Assembly: GCA_947501105.1 (NCBI GenBank)
Contig: CANMUP010000003.1
Location: forward strand, 496,001 to 560,000
Length of the DNA: 64,000 nt
Reading direction: 5' to 3'
Source of the DNA: an uncultured Flaviramulus sp.
Lineage (GTDB): Bacteria > Bacteroidota > Bacteroidia > Flavobacteriales > Flavobacteriaceae
This document shows positions 18,265-26,996 of the stretch, one piece after another; positions within the stretch are counted from its first letter, which is position 1, and each line of letters starts with the position of its first letter. The position numbers were made by a program, and so were the translations under genes. A model generated the notes under the pieces. It saw only the letters and a list, made by a program, of their open reading frames with translations, did not search any database and was not told where the DNA came from.

Positions 18265-19557
18265 TCACTTTAATAAACACCCTTTTAAGTCTTCGTAAGT
18301 TGAAATCTTAATAGATACTTTTTCTTTATCCATAACGGCTTCAATCTGTTTTGGTAATGGTTGTTTTTGATTAATAACATCTTCTACAACATCTAAAAAC
18401 TTGGTAGGATGTGCGGTTTCTAAAAACACACAATGCGCTTTAGGGTGATCTTTTAAATAAGTTTTACAACCTAAATAGCCTACTGCACCATGCGGATCTG
18501 CAACGTAGTTATAGTTGCGATATATTTCTAGCATAGCTTCTCTGGTTTTGTTATCAGAAAAACTGTAAGAGGATAGATTATAGTTTAATGATTCAAAACT
18601 GTTTTTATAGATTTCCTGAATACGGATAAAGTTACTTGGATTACCAACATCCATAGCATTACTGATGGTTTGTATAGATGGTTGTGGTTCGTAAACTTCA
18701 GATTGTAAGTAGCGCGTTACCACATTATTCTTGTTGTTTGAAGCTATAAAATGTTTGACAGGTAACCCTAATTGTTGCGCCATCATACCTGCGCATACAT
18801 TACCAAAATTTCCACTAGGTACAGAAAATACAATATCGGTGTATGTTTTATGTAACTGTTTATAAGCAAACATAAAATAAAATAGTTGCGGCAGCCAGCG
18901 GGCAACATTAATAGAATTGGCTGAAGTTAATTGCATCTGGCTAGTTAGTGTCTCGTCTAAAAACGCAGTTTTTACCATAGCTTGACAATCATCAAACGTA
19001 CCATTAACCTCTAAAGCTGTGATGTTTTGACCAAGTGTTGTTAATTGTTTTTCTTGAATATCACTCACTTTTCCGCTAGGATAGAGTATTACTACTTTTA
19101 CACCTTTTACACCTAAAAAGCCATTAGCTACGGCACCACCTGTGTCGCCAGATGTTGCTACCAAAACAGTAACTTCTTCACTATTATTTTTATTAAAGTA
19201 TCCTAGGCACCTTGCCATAAAGCGTGCGCCAACATCTTTAAATGCCATGGTTGGACCATGAAACAATTCTAAAGTAGAAATATTTTCATTTAATTGAACC
19301 ACAGGAAAATCAAAAGACAGCGTTTCTTCTACGATAGTCTTTAAAACATTTTCAGGAATTTCAGGAGATACAAACTGCTTAATAGCTTCAAATGCTATTT
19401 CAGAATATGATAAATCATCAATATTTTTAAAAAAATCTTTCGATAGAGGAGTAATGTTTTCTGGAAAATACAAACCTTTATCTGGTGCTAAGCCTTTCAT
19501 TACAGCATCTTTAAATGATGTTTTAGGCGCTTTTTTATTTAAACTGTAGTAATTCAT
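18265..19557 (-). CDS. thrC: Threonine synthase
   Basis: PLP enzyme making threonine from O-phosphohomoserine; 430 aa from the ATG at 19557. The longer frame begins with TTG inside a repeat-like spacer and is less likely. Motifs: MNYYSLN start, LFHGPTMAFKDVGARFMARCL with the PLP Lys, VATSGDTGGAVANGF, and SGNFGNVCAGMMA. Third gene of the thrABC operon, after a 103-nt spacer that holds a palindromic repeat element. Confidence 0.97.
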   Translation of the reverse strand: MNYYSLNKKAPKTSFKDAVMKGLAPDKGLYFPENITPLSKDFFKNIDDLSYSEIAFEAIKQFVSPEIPENVLKTIVEETLSFDFPVVQLNENISTLELFHGPTMAFKDVGARFMARCLGYFNKNNSEEVTVLVATSGDTGGAVANGFLGVKGVKVVILYPSGKVSDIQEKQLTTLGQNITALEVNGTFDDCQAMVKTAFLDETLTSQMQLTSANSINVARWLPQLFYFMFAYKQLHKTYTDIVFSVPSGNFGNVCAGMMAQQLGLPVKHFIASNNKNNVVTRYLQSEVYEPQPSIQTISNAMDVGNPSNFIRIQEIYKNSFESLNYNLSSYSFSDNKTREAMLEIYRNYNYVADPHGAVGYLGCKTYLKDHPKAHCVFLETAHPTKFLDVVEDVINQKQPLPKQIEAVMDKEKVSIKISTYEDLKGCLLK

Positions 19558-19580
19558 TTTAAATGGTAATTTCAATTTTA

Positions 19581-19657
19581 CGTCATTGAGAAGCAAATTT
19601 TAATTTGCTGTGACAATCTTGCTAAAGGTTAGATAGATTGTCTCCTCATAATGACAA
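19581..19657. repeat. Palindromic dispersed-type repeat in the thrB-thrC spacer
   Basis: The ends mirror each other (CGTCATTGAGAAGCA at the left; CTCATAATGACAA at the right) and an inner perfect inverted repeat GACAATCT/AGATTGTC occupies 19612-19619 and 19635-19642. It resembles the widespread Bacteroidota intergenic hairpin repeats built around TCATTGCGAGG...CAATCT. It may shape thrC expression or mRNA stability. Family membership is from memory. Confidence 0.55.
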
Positions 19658-19660
19658 ATA

Positions 19661-20587
19661 TTAGTTTATTATTTTGATGCCTTCTGCATTAATCTTTGAT
19701 GTATAAGTATCAAAATTTATATTTGTTTTTGAATAAACATTTTTAACAGCATCTTCCACATTTATAGCCTTTTTAAGTCCTTTAGATAAAGAAAAAATTG
19801 AAGGTCCAGATCCAGAAATACCACAGCCCAATGTGCCAGCTTTTAATGCCTCCTTTTTTACCTCATCATAAAATGGGATAAGCTTACTTCGGTGTGGTTC
19901 AATAATAACATCATGGAGAGATTTGCTTATTAACTCATAATTACTCGTATGTAATCCATGAATTAAACTTCCGAAATTTGCCCATTGAGTAATAGCACTT
20001 TGTAGTGCAACTTGTTTTGGGAGTATAGCTCTAGCTTCTGATGTTTTTATTTCAATTTGTGGGTGAATAATAGTAACGTATAAATCATCTGGTGATGGGA
20101 TTTCTAGAATTTCTAATGGCGATACGCTTTTAACCAATGTAAAACCTCCAAAAATAGCTGGAGCTAAATTATCGGCATGCTCACATTTACTTGCTAAAGC
20201 TTCTCCTTTAATAGCAAACTCGGTAAGTTGTGTTTTGTTAAAAGGCCTTCCTAAAAGTTCATTCATACCAAAAACACTACCTACAGCACTAGCAGCACTG
20301 CTACCAATACCGCTTCCTGGTTTTATGTTTTTACAAATTTCAATTTCAAAGCCGAAATCAACTTTTAAAGCTTCGTACATAGCTAATGCTGAAACTCCAG
20401 CAACATTTAACTCGGTATCCATTGGTAAATCAAAACCTTCAATTTTAGTTATAAAAATGCCTTTTTTATTAGTTTTCCTAATCAGCATTTCATCACCTAT
20501 ATTGTCTAAGCAAAAACCTAAAACATCAAAACCACAAGCAACATTTGCTACTGTTGCAGGTGAAAATATTTTTATTTCGTTTTTCAT
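19661..20587 (-). CDS. thrB: Homoserine kinase
   Basis: GHMP kinase phosphorylating homoserine, about 308 aa. ATP-binding motif PGSGIGSSAASAVG, N-terminal FSPATVANVACGFDVLG, and C-terminal GCGISGSGPSIFSL. Homologues begin a few residues before the FSPATVAN block, which favours the ATG at 20587. An alternative ATG at 20614 overlaps the thrA stop (ATGATTAG) and would add nine residues, with translational coupling. Middle gene of thrABC. Confidence 0.96.
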   Translation of the reverse strand: MKNEIKIFSPATVANVACGFDVLGFCLDNIGDEMLIRKTNKKGIFITKIEGFDLPMDTELNVAGVSALAMYEALKVDFGFEIEICKNIKPGSGIGSSAASAVGSVFGMNELLGRPFNKTQLTEFAIKGEALASKCEHADNLAPAIFGGFTLVKSVSPLEILEIPSPDDLYVTIIHPQIEIKTSEARAILPKQVALQSAITQWANFGSLIHGLHTSNYELISKSLHDVIIEPHRSKLIPFYDEVKKEALKAGTLGCGISGSGPSIFSLSKGLKKAINVEDAVKNVYSKTNINFDTYTSKINAEGIKIIN

Positions 20588-20606
20588 TGTACATTTTTTG
20601 TCATTG

Positions 20607-23051
20607 CTAATCATTTCCTATTCTAATAATATCAGCAAATAGACCAGAAGCTGTAACTTCAGCACCAGCACCAGCACCTTTAATGATCATGGGTTGCTTT
20701 GGGTATCTCTCAGTATAAAACATAACAATATTATCACTGCCTTCTAAATTATAAAACGGGTGACCTTCAGGAATCTCCTGTAAACCAACATTTGCTTTCC
20801 CATTATTAAATTGCGCAACATATTTTAATTGACAGTTTTTCGCTTTCGCGGAAGCATATAATTTTTGATAATGCGCTTCGTCATCAATTAATGTTTGAAG
20901 AAAATCATCAACGGTATTGCTTTTTAATCCCGATTCCGACAAGAAAGGGGCGTTCAAAATATCTTCCAAATTTATTTCAACACCACTTTCGCGAGCTAAA
21001 ATCAAAATTTTTCTTGCAACATCTACACCGCTTAAGTCTATTCTTGGGTCAGGTTCTGTATAACCTTCTGCACCAGCTTGTGCTACCACTTCATGAAACG
21101 TTGTTGAATCGTTATAGTTGTTGAATACAAAATTTAAACTCCCAGATAAAACAGCTTGGATAGATATTATTTTATCGCCCGAAGCAATTAGATTACTTAG
21201 CGTATCTATAATAGGCAAACCAGCACCTACATTAGTTTCAAATAGGTAAGGAGCGTTGTATTTAAGCGATAATCGCTTTAATAATTTATAGTTTTTATAA
21301 TCACTAGAGCAAGCAATTTTATTACATGCAACCACACCTATACTTTGTCGCAAATACTTTGCGTATAAATTTGCTACGTCTTTATTGGCTGTTACATCAA
21401 CAAAAATACTATTGCGTAAATTCAATGATTTCGTTTTTTTATAAAAGCCATCTAAAGTTGCTTTTTCTCCAGTAGCTAATTGTTCTTTCCAAGTTTTTAA
21501 ATTGATGCCATTTTCATCAAAAATCATAGTTCTTGAATTAGATAAACCTATGACACGCAAGTTAATTTTTAAGTTTTCCTTTAGGTATTTCTTTTGTTGA
21601 TTTATTTGTTCAACTAAACGCTCTCCAACATTACCAACACCAGTAATAAATATATTGAGTTGCTTGGTTTGCGTTTCAAAAAATTGCTCATGTAAGGTGT
21701 TTAATGCTTTCTTTACGTCTTTTTCAGCAATAACGGCAGAAATATTTTTTTCTGAAGCTCCTTGTGCTATAGCACGAATATTAATATTGTTTTTGCCTAA
21801 ACTACTAAACATTTTACCACTAATACCCTGATGGTTTTTCATGTTGTCTCCAACAAGCGCAATTATAGAAAGATTAGTTTCAACAATAATTGGGTCAATT
21901 TTATGGAGTGCTATTTCATTTTCAAAAGCGGTATCAATAGCAATTTTTGCAGATTCAGCATCCTTTTCATCAATTCCTAAGCATATAGAATGTTCTGATG
22001 AAGCTTGAGTAATTAAAATAACATTTATTTTTTCTTGAGATAATGTTTCAAATAACCGTTTAGAAAATCCAGGAATACCAACCATACCATTTCCTTGGAG
22101 TGTTAATAAGGCAATGCCACCAATATTACTAATCCCCTTTACTGGAGATGTTGTATTCAATTCATCATCAGAAATAATAGTACCAACAGCTTCTGGTTCT
22201 AATGTGTTTTTAATTTGAATTGGGATATTTAAATCTAGAACTGGTTGTACAGTTGGAGGGTATAAGACTTTAGCGCCAAAATGAGACAATTCCATAGCTT
22301 CTTGGTACGAAATCTTTTCAATAGGGTAGGCTTGCTTAACCAATTTGGGGTTGGTTGTATACATACCACTTACGTCTGTCCAAATTTCTAATTGTTTTAC
22401 TTTTAGAGCGGCAGCAACGATAGCAGCAGTAAAATCTGAGCCACCACGTCCAAGTGTAGTTTGCTCTCCTAATGTAGAATTAGCTACAAAGCCAGGAAGT
22501 ATTGTGATTTGTTGATTTAATGATTTAAAATAACTCTCAATATTTGTATTAGTTAAATCGAAATTAACTTCTGCTTTTGAAAAATTAGAGTTGGTAATTA
22601 TCAATTCTTGCGAATTTTTACGATCTGCTGATAACCCTCTATCCTTCATAGCTTCGGCAATGATGTATGAAGATAAAGATTCTCCAAAACTCACTAGCTT
22701 ATCAGATGTTTTTGGTGACAATTCGTTGATTAAATAAATACCGTCCAATAGGCTTTTTAGTTCGCTTAACTTACTTTCAACGTAAGTTAAAATAGATTTG
22801 CCATTATTAGGAATAAGATCATTTATAATTTCAAAATGAATATCCTTAATAAGGTTAAATGTATTTATGAAGTTTTTGTCTTTACTTTGTGCTTGTTTTC
22901 CAGCCAAAAGTAGCTTATCGGTAATACCACCAACAGCAGAAACCACACATATTACTGCGTTTTCTTTTGAATAATTATCTAAAATATGTATTACTTTATT
23001 TATATTTTTTGCAGAACCTACAGATGTTCCGCCAAATTTTAAAACCTTCAT
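20607..23051 (-). CDS. thrA: Bifunctional aspartokinase / homoserine dehydrogenase I
   Basis: 814 aa fusion catalysing the first and third steps of the threonine branch. Aspartokinase domain about 1-290 (KFGGTSVGSAKNI; TTLGRGGSDFTAA), two ACT-type regulatory segments about 305-455, homoserine dehydrogenase about 460-814 (NIFITGVGNVGERL; VACNKIACSS; GLPIIDTLSNLIASGD; GYTEPDPRIDLSGVDVARK). The ACT region suggests feedback control by threonine. First structural gene of thrABC, preceded by a leader peptide ORF (23134-23211). Confidence 0.97.
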   Translation of the reverse strand: MKVLKFGGTSVGSAKNINKVIHILDNYSKENAVICVVSAVGGITDKLLLAGKQAQSKDKNFINTFNLIKDIHFEIINDLIPNNGKSILTYVESKLSELKSLLDGIYLINELSPKTSDKLVSFGESLSSYIIAEAMKDRGLSADRKNSQELIITNSNFSKAEVNFDLTNTNIESYFKSLNQQITILPGFVANSTLGEQTTLGRGGSDFTAAIVAAALKVKQLEIWTDVSGMYTTNPKLVKQAYPIEKISYQEAMELSHFGAKVLYPPTVQPVLDLNIPIQIKNTLEPEAVGTIISDDELNTTSPVKGISNIGGIALLTLQGNGMVGIPGFSKRLFETLSQEKINVILITQASSEHSICLGIDEKDAESAKIAIDTAFENEIALHKIDPIIVETNLSIIALVGDNMKNHQGISGKMFSSLGKNNINIRAIAQGASEKNISAVIAEKDVKKALNTLHEQFFETQTKQLNIFITGVGNVGERLVEQINQQKKYLKENLKINLRVIGLSNSRTMIFDENGINLKTWKEQLATGEKATLDGFYKKTKSLNLRNSIFVDVTANKDVANLYAKYLRQSIGVVACNKIACSSDYKNYKLLKRLSLKYNAPYLFETNVGAGLPIIDTLSNLIASGDKIISIQAVLSGSLNFVFNNYNDSTTFHEVVAQAGAEGYTEPDPRIDLSGVDVARKILILARESGVEINLEDILNAPFLSESGLKSNTVDDFLQTLIDDEAHYQKLYASAKAKNCQLKYVAQFNNGKANVGLQEIPEGHPFYNLEGSDNIVMFYTERYPKQPMIIKGAGAGAEVTASGLFADIIRIGND

Positions 23052-23092
23052 TTTTAATGAATTAGTGTTTTTTAATAAAATGTTTAAGAAAA

Positions 23093-23110
23093 TGTAATGT
23101 AAAAATTACA
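23093..23110 (-). promoter_or_regulatory. Weak hairpin between the thr leader ORF and thrA
   Basis: On the minus strand TGTAAT-TTTTAC-ATTACA forms a 6-bp stem followed by a T-rich stretch. The GTAAT arm could instead pair with either ATTAC in the Thr/Ile codons of the leader. It is much weaker than a classical attenuator terminator. Confidence 0.25.
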
Positions 23111-23133
23111 AAGATAGCCTGATGAGAATATAA

Positions 23134-23211
23134 TTAACAACCCCAAAGGGTAATAGTAATTGTAGTAGTACCAAAAATAGCAGTTGTTCCTCTTAAAGAA
23201 AAAGAAAACAT
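23134..23211 (-). CDS. Threonine operon leader peptide (thrL-like)
   Basis: 25-codon ORF beginning MFSFSLRG and containing TTAIFGTTTITIT at residues 9-21, ending LWGC then TAA. It has seven Thr and three Ile codons in thirteen positions and lies 82 nt before thrA on the same strand. This is the same logic as the enterobacterial thr leader, where ribosome stalling at Thr/Ile codons couples charged tRNA levels to thrABC expression. The composition and position make chance unlikely. The terminator partner is not obvious, so the mechanism (attenuation or translational control) is open. Confidence 0.8.
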   Translation of the reverse strand: MFSFSLRGTTAIFGTTTITITLWGC

Positions 23212-23263
23212 ATCGATAATATTTTGGTTTAAAAGAATCATTATATTCATAAATAATACAAGT

Positions 23264-23298
23264 CAAAAGTATTACTTTTAGCCTAATAAAAAAACAAA
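23264..23298 (-). promoter_or_regulatory. Putative thrABC promoter
   Basis: On the minus strand TTTG (23295-23298) and TACTTTTG (23264-23271) match the -33 and -7 boxes of Bacteroidota with a 23-nt spacer. This would start the transcript about 45-50 nt before the leader peptide ATG. Confidence 0.55.
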
Positions 23299-23391
23299 TC
23301 AAACTTTTTTGCAGAATTCTTATGTAGAATATCTTTTTATGAAAGAATATTGATAAAAAATATTTAGAACTGAAAAAACGATAATTACCAA

Positions 23392-24945
23392 ATGAAAATA
23401 TTTTCCAAAGAACAAATTTATGAAGGTGATAAATTAACTGCCGAACGTCAAAAGATTACGTCAACAGATTTGATGGAACGCGCTGGGACACAAATTTTTA
23501 ATTGGATGCATATGCGTATGCAAGGCGCACAAGTGCCTATTCATGTATTTTGCGGCATTGGTAATAACGGAGGCGATGGCTTAGTAATCGCTAGGCATTT
23601 AATAACGCATGGATATAATGTAAAAACATATATAGTCAACTGCAGTGATAAGCGATCAAAAGATTTTTTAATTAATTATGATCGTATAAAAAATGTTACT
23701 AAAGAATGGCCTACATTATTAAGTTGCACTGAAGATTTTCCAGAGATACACCAAGATGATATTATTGTTGATGCAGTTTTCGGAATTGGATTAAATAGAC
23801 CAGTTGATGATTGGGTAAAAGCTCTATTTATGCATTTTAGAAGCACCAAAGCATTTACTTTAGCTATTGATATTCCATCGGGATTAAGCACAGATAAAGC
23901 CCCTGAGAGTGAAGATGCTGTGGTTTGGGCTGGTTATACATTAAGTTTTGCGTCTGCAAAATTAGTATTTTTCTTGCCAGAAACTGCCAAATATACTGTG
24001 CAATGGGAGGTGTTGGACATTGGATTAGATCAAGAATTCCTATACACCACAACTACTGAAGTAGATTTAATAGGAAAGCATGAAGTATTGCCAATGTATA
24101 TACCTAGAGAAAAATTTTCGCATAAAGGGCAGTTTGGACATGCGTTAATAATAGGAGGGAGTTATGGGAAAATTGGAGCAGTAACTTTAGCTAGTAGAGC
24201 AGCCTTATCTTCTGGAGCAGGATTAATAAGTGTCTTTATTCCAAAATGCGGTTATAATGCTTTGCAGGCTTCTTTTCCTGAAGCTATGGTAGTTACAGAT
24301 GTTGATAATGAAAATATAACTAAAATAAATTTTGATATTGAGCCAACAGTTATTGGTTTTGGCGTTGGAGTTGGCATAAATACAAAAACGATAACTGCAT
24401 TTGAAGCTTTTTTGAAGCAAAATAAAACACCATTGGTTATTGATGCTGATGGAATAAATATTCTAGCTAAAAAGAAAACGTTGTTAAAATTGTTGCCAGA
24501 ACAAACTATTTTAACGCCTCACCCAAAAGAGTTAGAACGTTTAATTGGCAAATGGAAAGATGATTTTGATAAGCTAAAAAAAGTAAAATCCTTTTCTAAA
24601 AAATATAGTGTTATAGTTGTAATAAAAGGAGCAAATACAATAACAGTATTACAAGATAAATTGTATGTAAATACAACTGGAAACCCTGGGTTATCTACTG
24701 CTGGTAGCGGTGATGTTTTAACTGGAATTATAACAGGGCTAATATCGCAGGGATATAATCCATTAACAGCTGCTATCTTTGGAGTGTATTTGCACGGAAA
24801 ATCAGCAGATATTGCTATTGAAGATTTCGGATATCAAAGTTTAATAGCAAGTCATGTTATAGATTATTTAGGTGAAGCTTATATAGATTTGTTTAAACAA
24901 CCAGAGCAACCACCACAAGAAGAGGAGGAAAGCACTAACGAGTAA
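23392..24945 (+). CDS. nnr: Bifunctional NAD(P)H-hydrate epimerase / ADP-dependent dehydratase
   Basis: 517 aa metabolite-repair fusion that recovers damaged NAD(P)HX. YjeF_N epimerase domain about 1-215 (GIGNNGGDGLVIARHL; IVDAVFGIGLNRPV; DIPSGLSTD). ADP-dependent ribokinase-like dehydratase domain about 225-500 (GHALIIGGSYGKIGA; LTPHPKELERL; NPGLSTAGSGDVLTGII). Cytoplasmic. It runs divergently from the thr operon and ends in a strong terminator. Confidence 0.96.
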   Translation: MKIFSKEQIYEGDKLTAERQKITSTDLMERAGTQIFNWMHMRMQGAQVPIHVFCGIGNNGGDGLVIARHLITHGYNVKTYIVNCSDKRSKDFLINYDRIKNVTKEWPTLLSCTEDFPEIHQDDIIVDAVFGIGLNRPVDDWVKALFMHFRSTKAFTLAIDIPSGLSTDKAPESEDAVVWAGYTLSFASAKLVFFLPETAKYTVQWEVLDIGLDQEFLYTTTTEVDLIGKHEVLPMYIPREKFSHKGQFGHALIIGGSYGKIGAVTLASRAALSSGAGLISVFIPKCGYNALQASFPEAMVVTDVDNENITKINFDIEPTVIGFGVGVGINTKTITAFEAFLKQNKTPLVIDADGINILAKKKTLLKLLPEQTILTPHPKELERLIGKWKDDFDKLKKVKSFSKKYSVIVVIKGANTITVLQDKLYVNTTGNPGLSTAGSGDVLTGIITGLISQGYNPLTAAIFGVYLHGKSADIAIEDFGYQSLIASHVIDYLGEAYIDLFKQPEQPPQEEEESTNE

Positions 24946-24984
24946 GAATAAAAAAAGCCGCATTTTGCGGCTTTTTTTATTCTT
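24944..24984. terminator. Bidirectional terminator between nnr and the TlpA-like gene
   Basis: A stem with GC core AAAAAGCCGCA/TGCGGCTTTTT and flanking A and T runs, starting in the nnr stop codon. It serves the convergent genes on both strands. Confidence 0.9.
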
Positions 24985-24993
24985 TAGAACTAA

Positions 24994-26046
24994 TTATATA
25001 TTATTCTCATTTAATAGTTTAATAAGTTTTGGACTCGATGGTCTTGGAGCATCTGCATTAACTACATTGCCAGCTGGGTCGATTAAAATAAACCTAGGTA
25101 TACCTTGAACTTTGTAGCCTTGAACAAAGTCAGATTTCCATGCATTATCCGAAAATAATTGAATACCTCCCATTTCTTTTTCAGCTATCATCTTTTTCCA
25201 GCCTTCTTTTGAAGCTTCAACAGATTTGTTTTGGTAACCTCTACCGTTATCAACAGAGATACTCACAAACTCAATATTTTTATCATGATACTTTTCTTCC
25301 ACTTCTTTAAGAAAAGGAATTTCTCTTTTACATGGTCCACACCAAGTAGCCCATATATCTACATAAACAAATTTTCCTTTTAAATCTGATAAAGATGTAG
25401 TACCTCCTTTGTAGTTTTCATAATTATCAAATGTTGGCGATGGGTTTCCTATAAAACCTGCAAATTGGGCCGCTCTTTCTTGTTCACGCTTTTGGCTTTT
25501 TTTATAAACATTAAAAATTCCTTCCTTAAAGCCATCTATTTCCTTTTTCTGACTTGAATATAAAGTAGAATCTATATTTTTATATTCATCTAAAAAAGAA
25601 CTCAATTTATTATGAATCTTTGTAGTTTCTGAGTTAAATTTTTCTTCTTCAAAATCAAAAAGGCTTGGAGGATAAAGTGTTTCTTCCATTAAAGCTTTTT
25701 TAGCCAAGTAATTACTTGATTCAGCCCCATTACCAGTATATTTCACAGATTCATCGAATTCTTTAGTATCTAAAGTAACGTTTAAATCAAAGCCGTTTTT
25801 TAAGAATACATGTGTAGACTCGTTTCCGTCATAAAGAAAATATAGCCCAGTTTCAACTTTTAAAGTATCCTTGAAAGTACCATCTTCATTTACTTTAATA
25901 GTTTTAGAATATTCACGAGTTCTTACCATTAAAGAATCACTATTTTTGTTAGTGATTTTCCCAGATAAAGTAACATAATCTTTAGGTTCTTCTTTACAAG
26001 CAAAAGCTATGACAAATACACAGCTTAAAATAAATAGTTTTTTCAT
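24994..26046 (-). CDS. TlpA-family thiol-disulfide lipoprotein with DUF4369 domain
   Basis: 350 aa. Signal peptide and lipobox FAC (Cys17); DUF4369-like beta domain about 25-110 (VTLSGKITNKNSDSLMVR); helical linker; thioredoxin/AhpC-like domain about 195-350 with the active site WATWCGPCKRE and cis-Pro segment QGIPRFILID. Membrane-anchored periplasmic disulfide reductase or oxidoreductase, a very common flavobacterial type. The CxxC is intact, so it should be active. Partner protein unknown. Confidence 0.9.
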   Translation of the reverse strand: MKKLFILSCVFVIAFACKEEPKDYVTLSGKITNKNSDSLMVRTREYSKTIKVNEDGTFKDTLKVETGLYFLYDGNESTHVFLKNGFDLNVTLDTKEFDESVKYTGNGAESSNYLAKKALMEETLYPPSLFDFEEEKFNSETTKIHNKLSSFLDEYKNIDSTLYSSQKKEIDGFKEGIFNVYKKSQKREQERAAQFAGFIGNPSPTFDNYENYKGGTTSLSDLKGKFVYVDIWATWCGPCKREIPFLKEVEEKYHDKNIEFVSISVDNGRGYQNKSVEASKEGWKKMIAEKEMGGIQLFSDNAWKSDFVQGYKVQGIPRFILIDPAGNVVNADAPRPSSPKLIKLLNENNI

Positions 26047-26129
26047 TTTTATATTTTTATGAACACAAAAATAGCTATAAGTATAACTTTAATTGCAGTA
26101 TTAACATTTGTTTAAGAAATTGAATACCT

Positions 26130-26984
26130 CTACAGTTTATGTACCAGCTTTTCGTAGCTTATAATTTCTGGAATTATGTTTAATGCAAATAATTCTTTTT
26201 GTACGTTATTGAGTGTTTTTTTATCGATAAGTTCTTGAGACCATTCGGTTAGACTTAGCCATTCTTGTACATCGTCTAATTGTTGTTCATAACGATTTGC
26301 AATCGTTTTATCTATACTAGGAATATCTTTAAATTCTGAAGTTGTATTGTTAATTATATCTAATATATATTGAAGATCTTCTTTGTTTGATTTGATAAAA
26401 TCTTCGCGTACAGCAATAACAAAACAAGGCCACGGAGATGGACAGTTGCCAATGCGTCTAAAAGTACCATTATCAACCAAAGGTTTTGTTGTGAATTTTT
26501 CCCAAAGAAAATAATCTGCTACTCCGTTTGTTAAACCTTCAACAGCACCGTCTAAATTTTTAATTATTTCGAAGTCAAGATCTTTTTCCAAATTCCATTT
26601 ATGGCTTTCGGCATTTATATAGGCCATTAAGTGAGAGCCTGAACCATATCTACTAATAGCAGCTTTCTTGCCTTTTAAATCTTCAATAGTTTTGTAAGGC
26701 GAATCGTGAGCTACATGAACACCCCAAATTAAAGGTGTTTGCACAAATGTTTGCACAATTTTACTTGGGTTGCCATCTATAATATCTTTTACAATACCTT
26801 CAGTAAGAATAACAGCAATATCGATCTTTTTCTCTCTTAATGCCTTACACATAACACCAGTGCCACCATAGTAATCATGCCATCGCAAATTAATTTTCTT
26901 GTCTTTGTATTCTCCATTTTTCAATGTTAAATACCACGCCAAATTAAAATGCTCTGGCACACCGCCAATGTTTACTTTCTTCAT
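26130..26984 (-). CDS. Periplasmic-binding-protein-like protein without signal peptide
   Basis: 284 aa with a type 2 PBP fold pattern: VNIGGVPEHFNLAWYLTLKNG, DYYGGTGVMCKALREKKIDIAVILTEG, YKTIEDLKGKKAAISRYGSGSH, VADYFLWEKF. This resembles NMT1/SsuA-like and Ca3427-like proteins that bind small ligands. It starts directly with the first strand, has no signal peptide or lipobox, and no ABC permease or ATPase is nearby, so a cytoplasmic role is likely. It is last in a five-gene operon, 12 nt after the nucleoside phosphorylase. Ligand unknown. Confidence 0.75.
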   Translation of the reverse strand: MKKVNIGGVPEHFNLAWYLTLKNGEYKDKKINLRWHDYYGGTGVMCKALREKKIDIAVILTEGIVKDIIDGNPSKIVQTFVQTPLIWGVHVAHDSPYKTIEDLKGKKAAISRYGSGSHLMAYINAESHKWNLEKDLDFEIIKNLDGAVEGLTNGVADYFLWEKFTTKPLVDNGTFRRIGNCPSPWPCFVIAVREDFIKSNKEDLQYILDIINNTTSEFKDIPSIDKTIANRYEQQLDDVQEWLSLTEWSQELIDKKTLNNVQKELFALNIIPEIISYEKLVHKL

Positions 26985-26996
26985 TAAATCAATCCG

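Noticed and set aside
23084-23302. 72-codon minus-strand ORF upstream of thrA
   Set aside because: Its predicted protein is a low-complexity run of Tyr, Phe and Ile; it overlaps the leader peptide in another frame and has no plausible fold.
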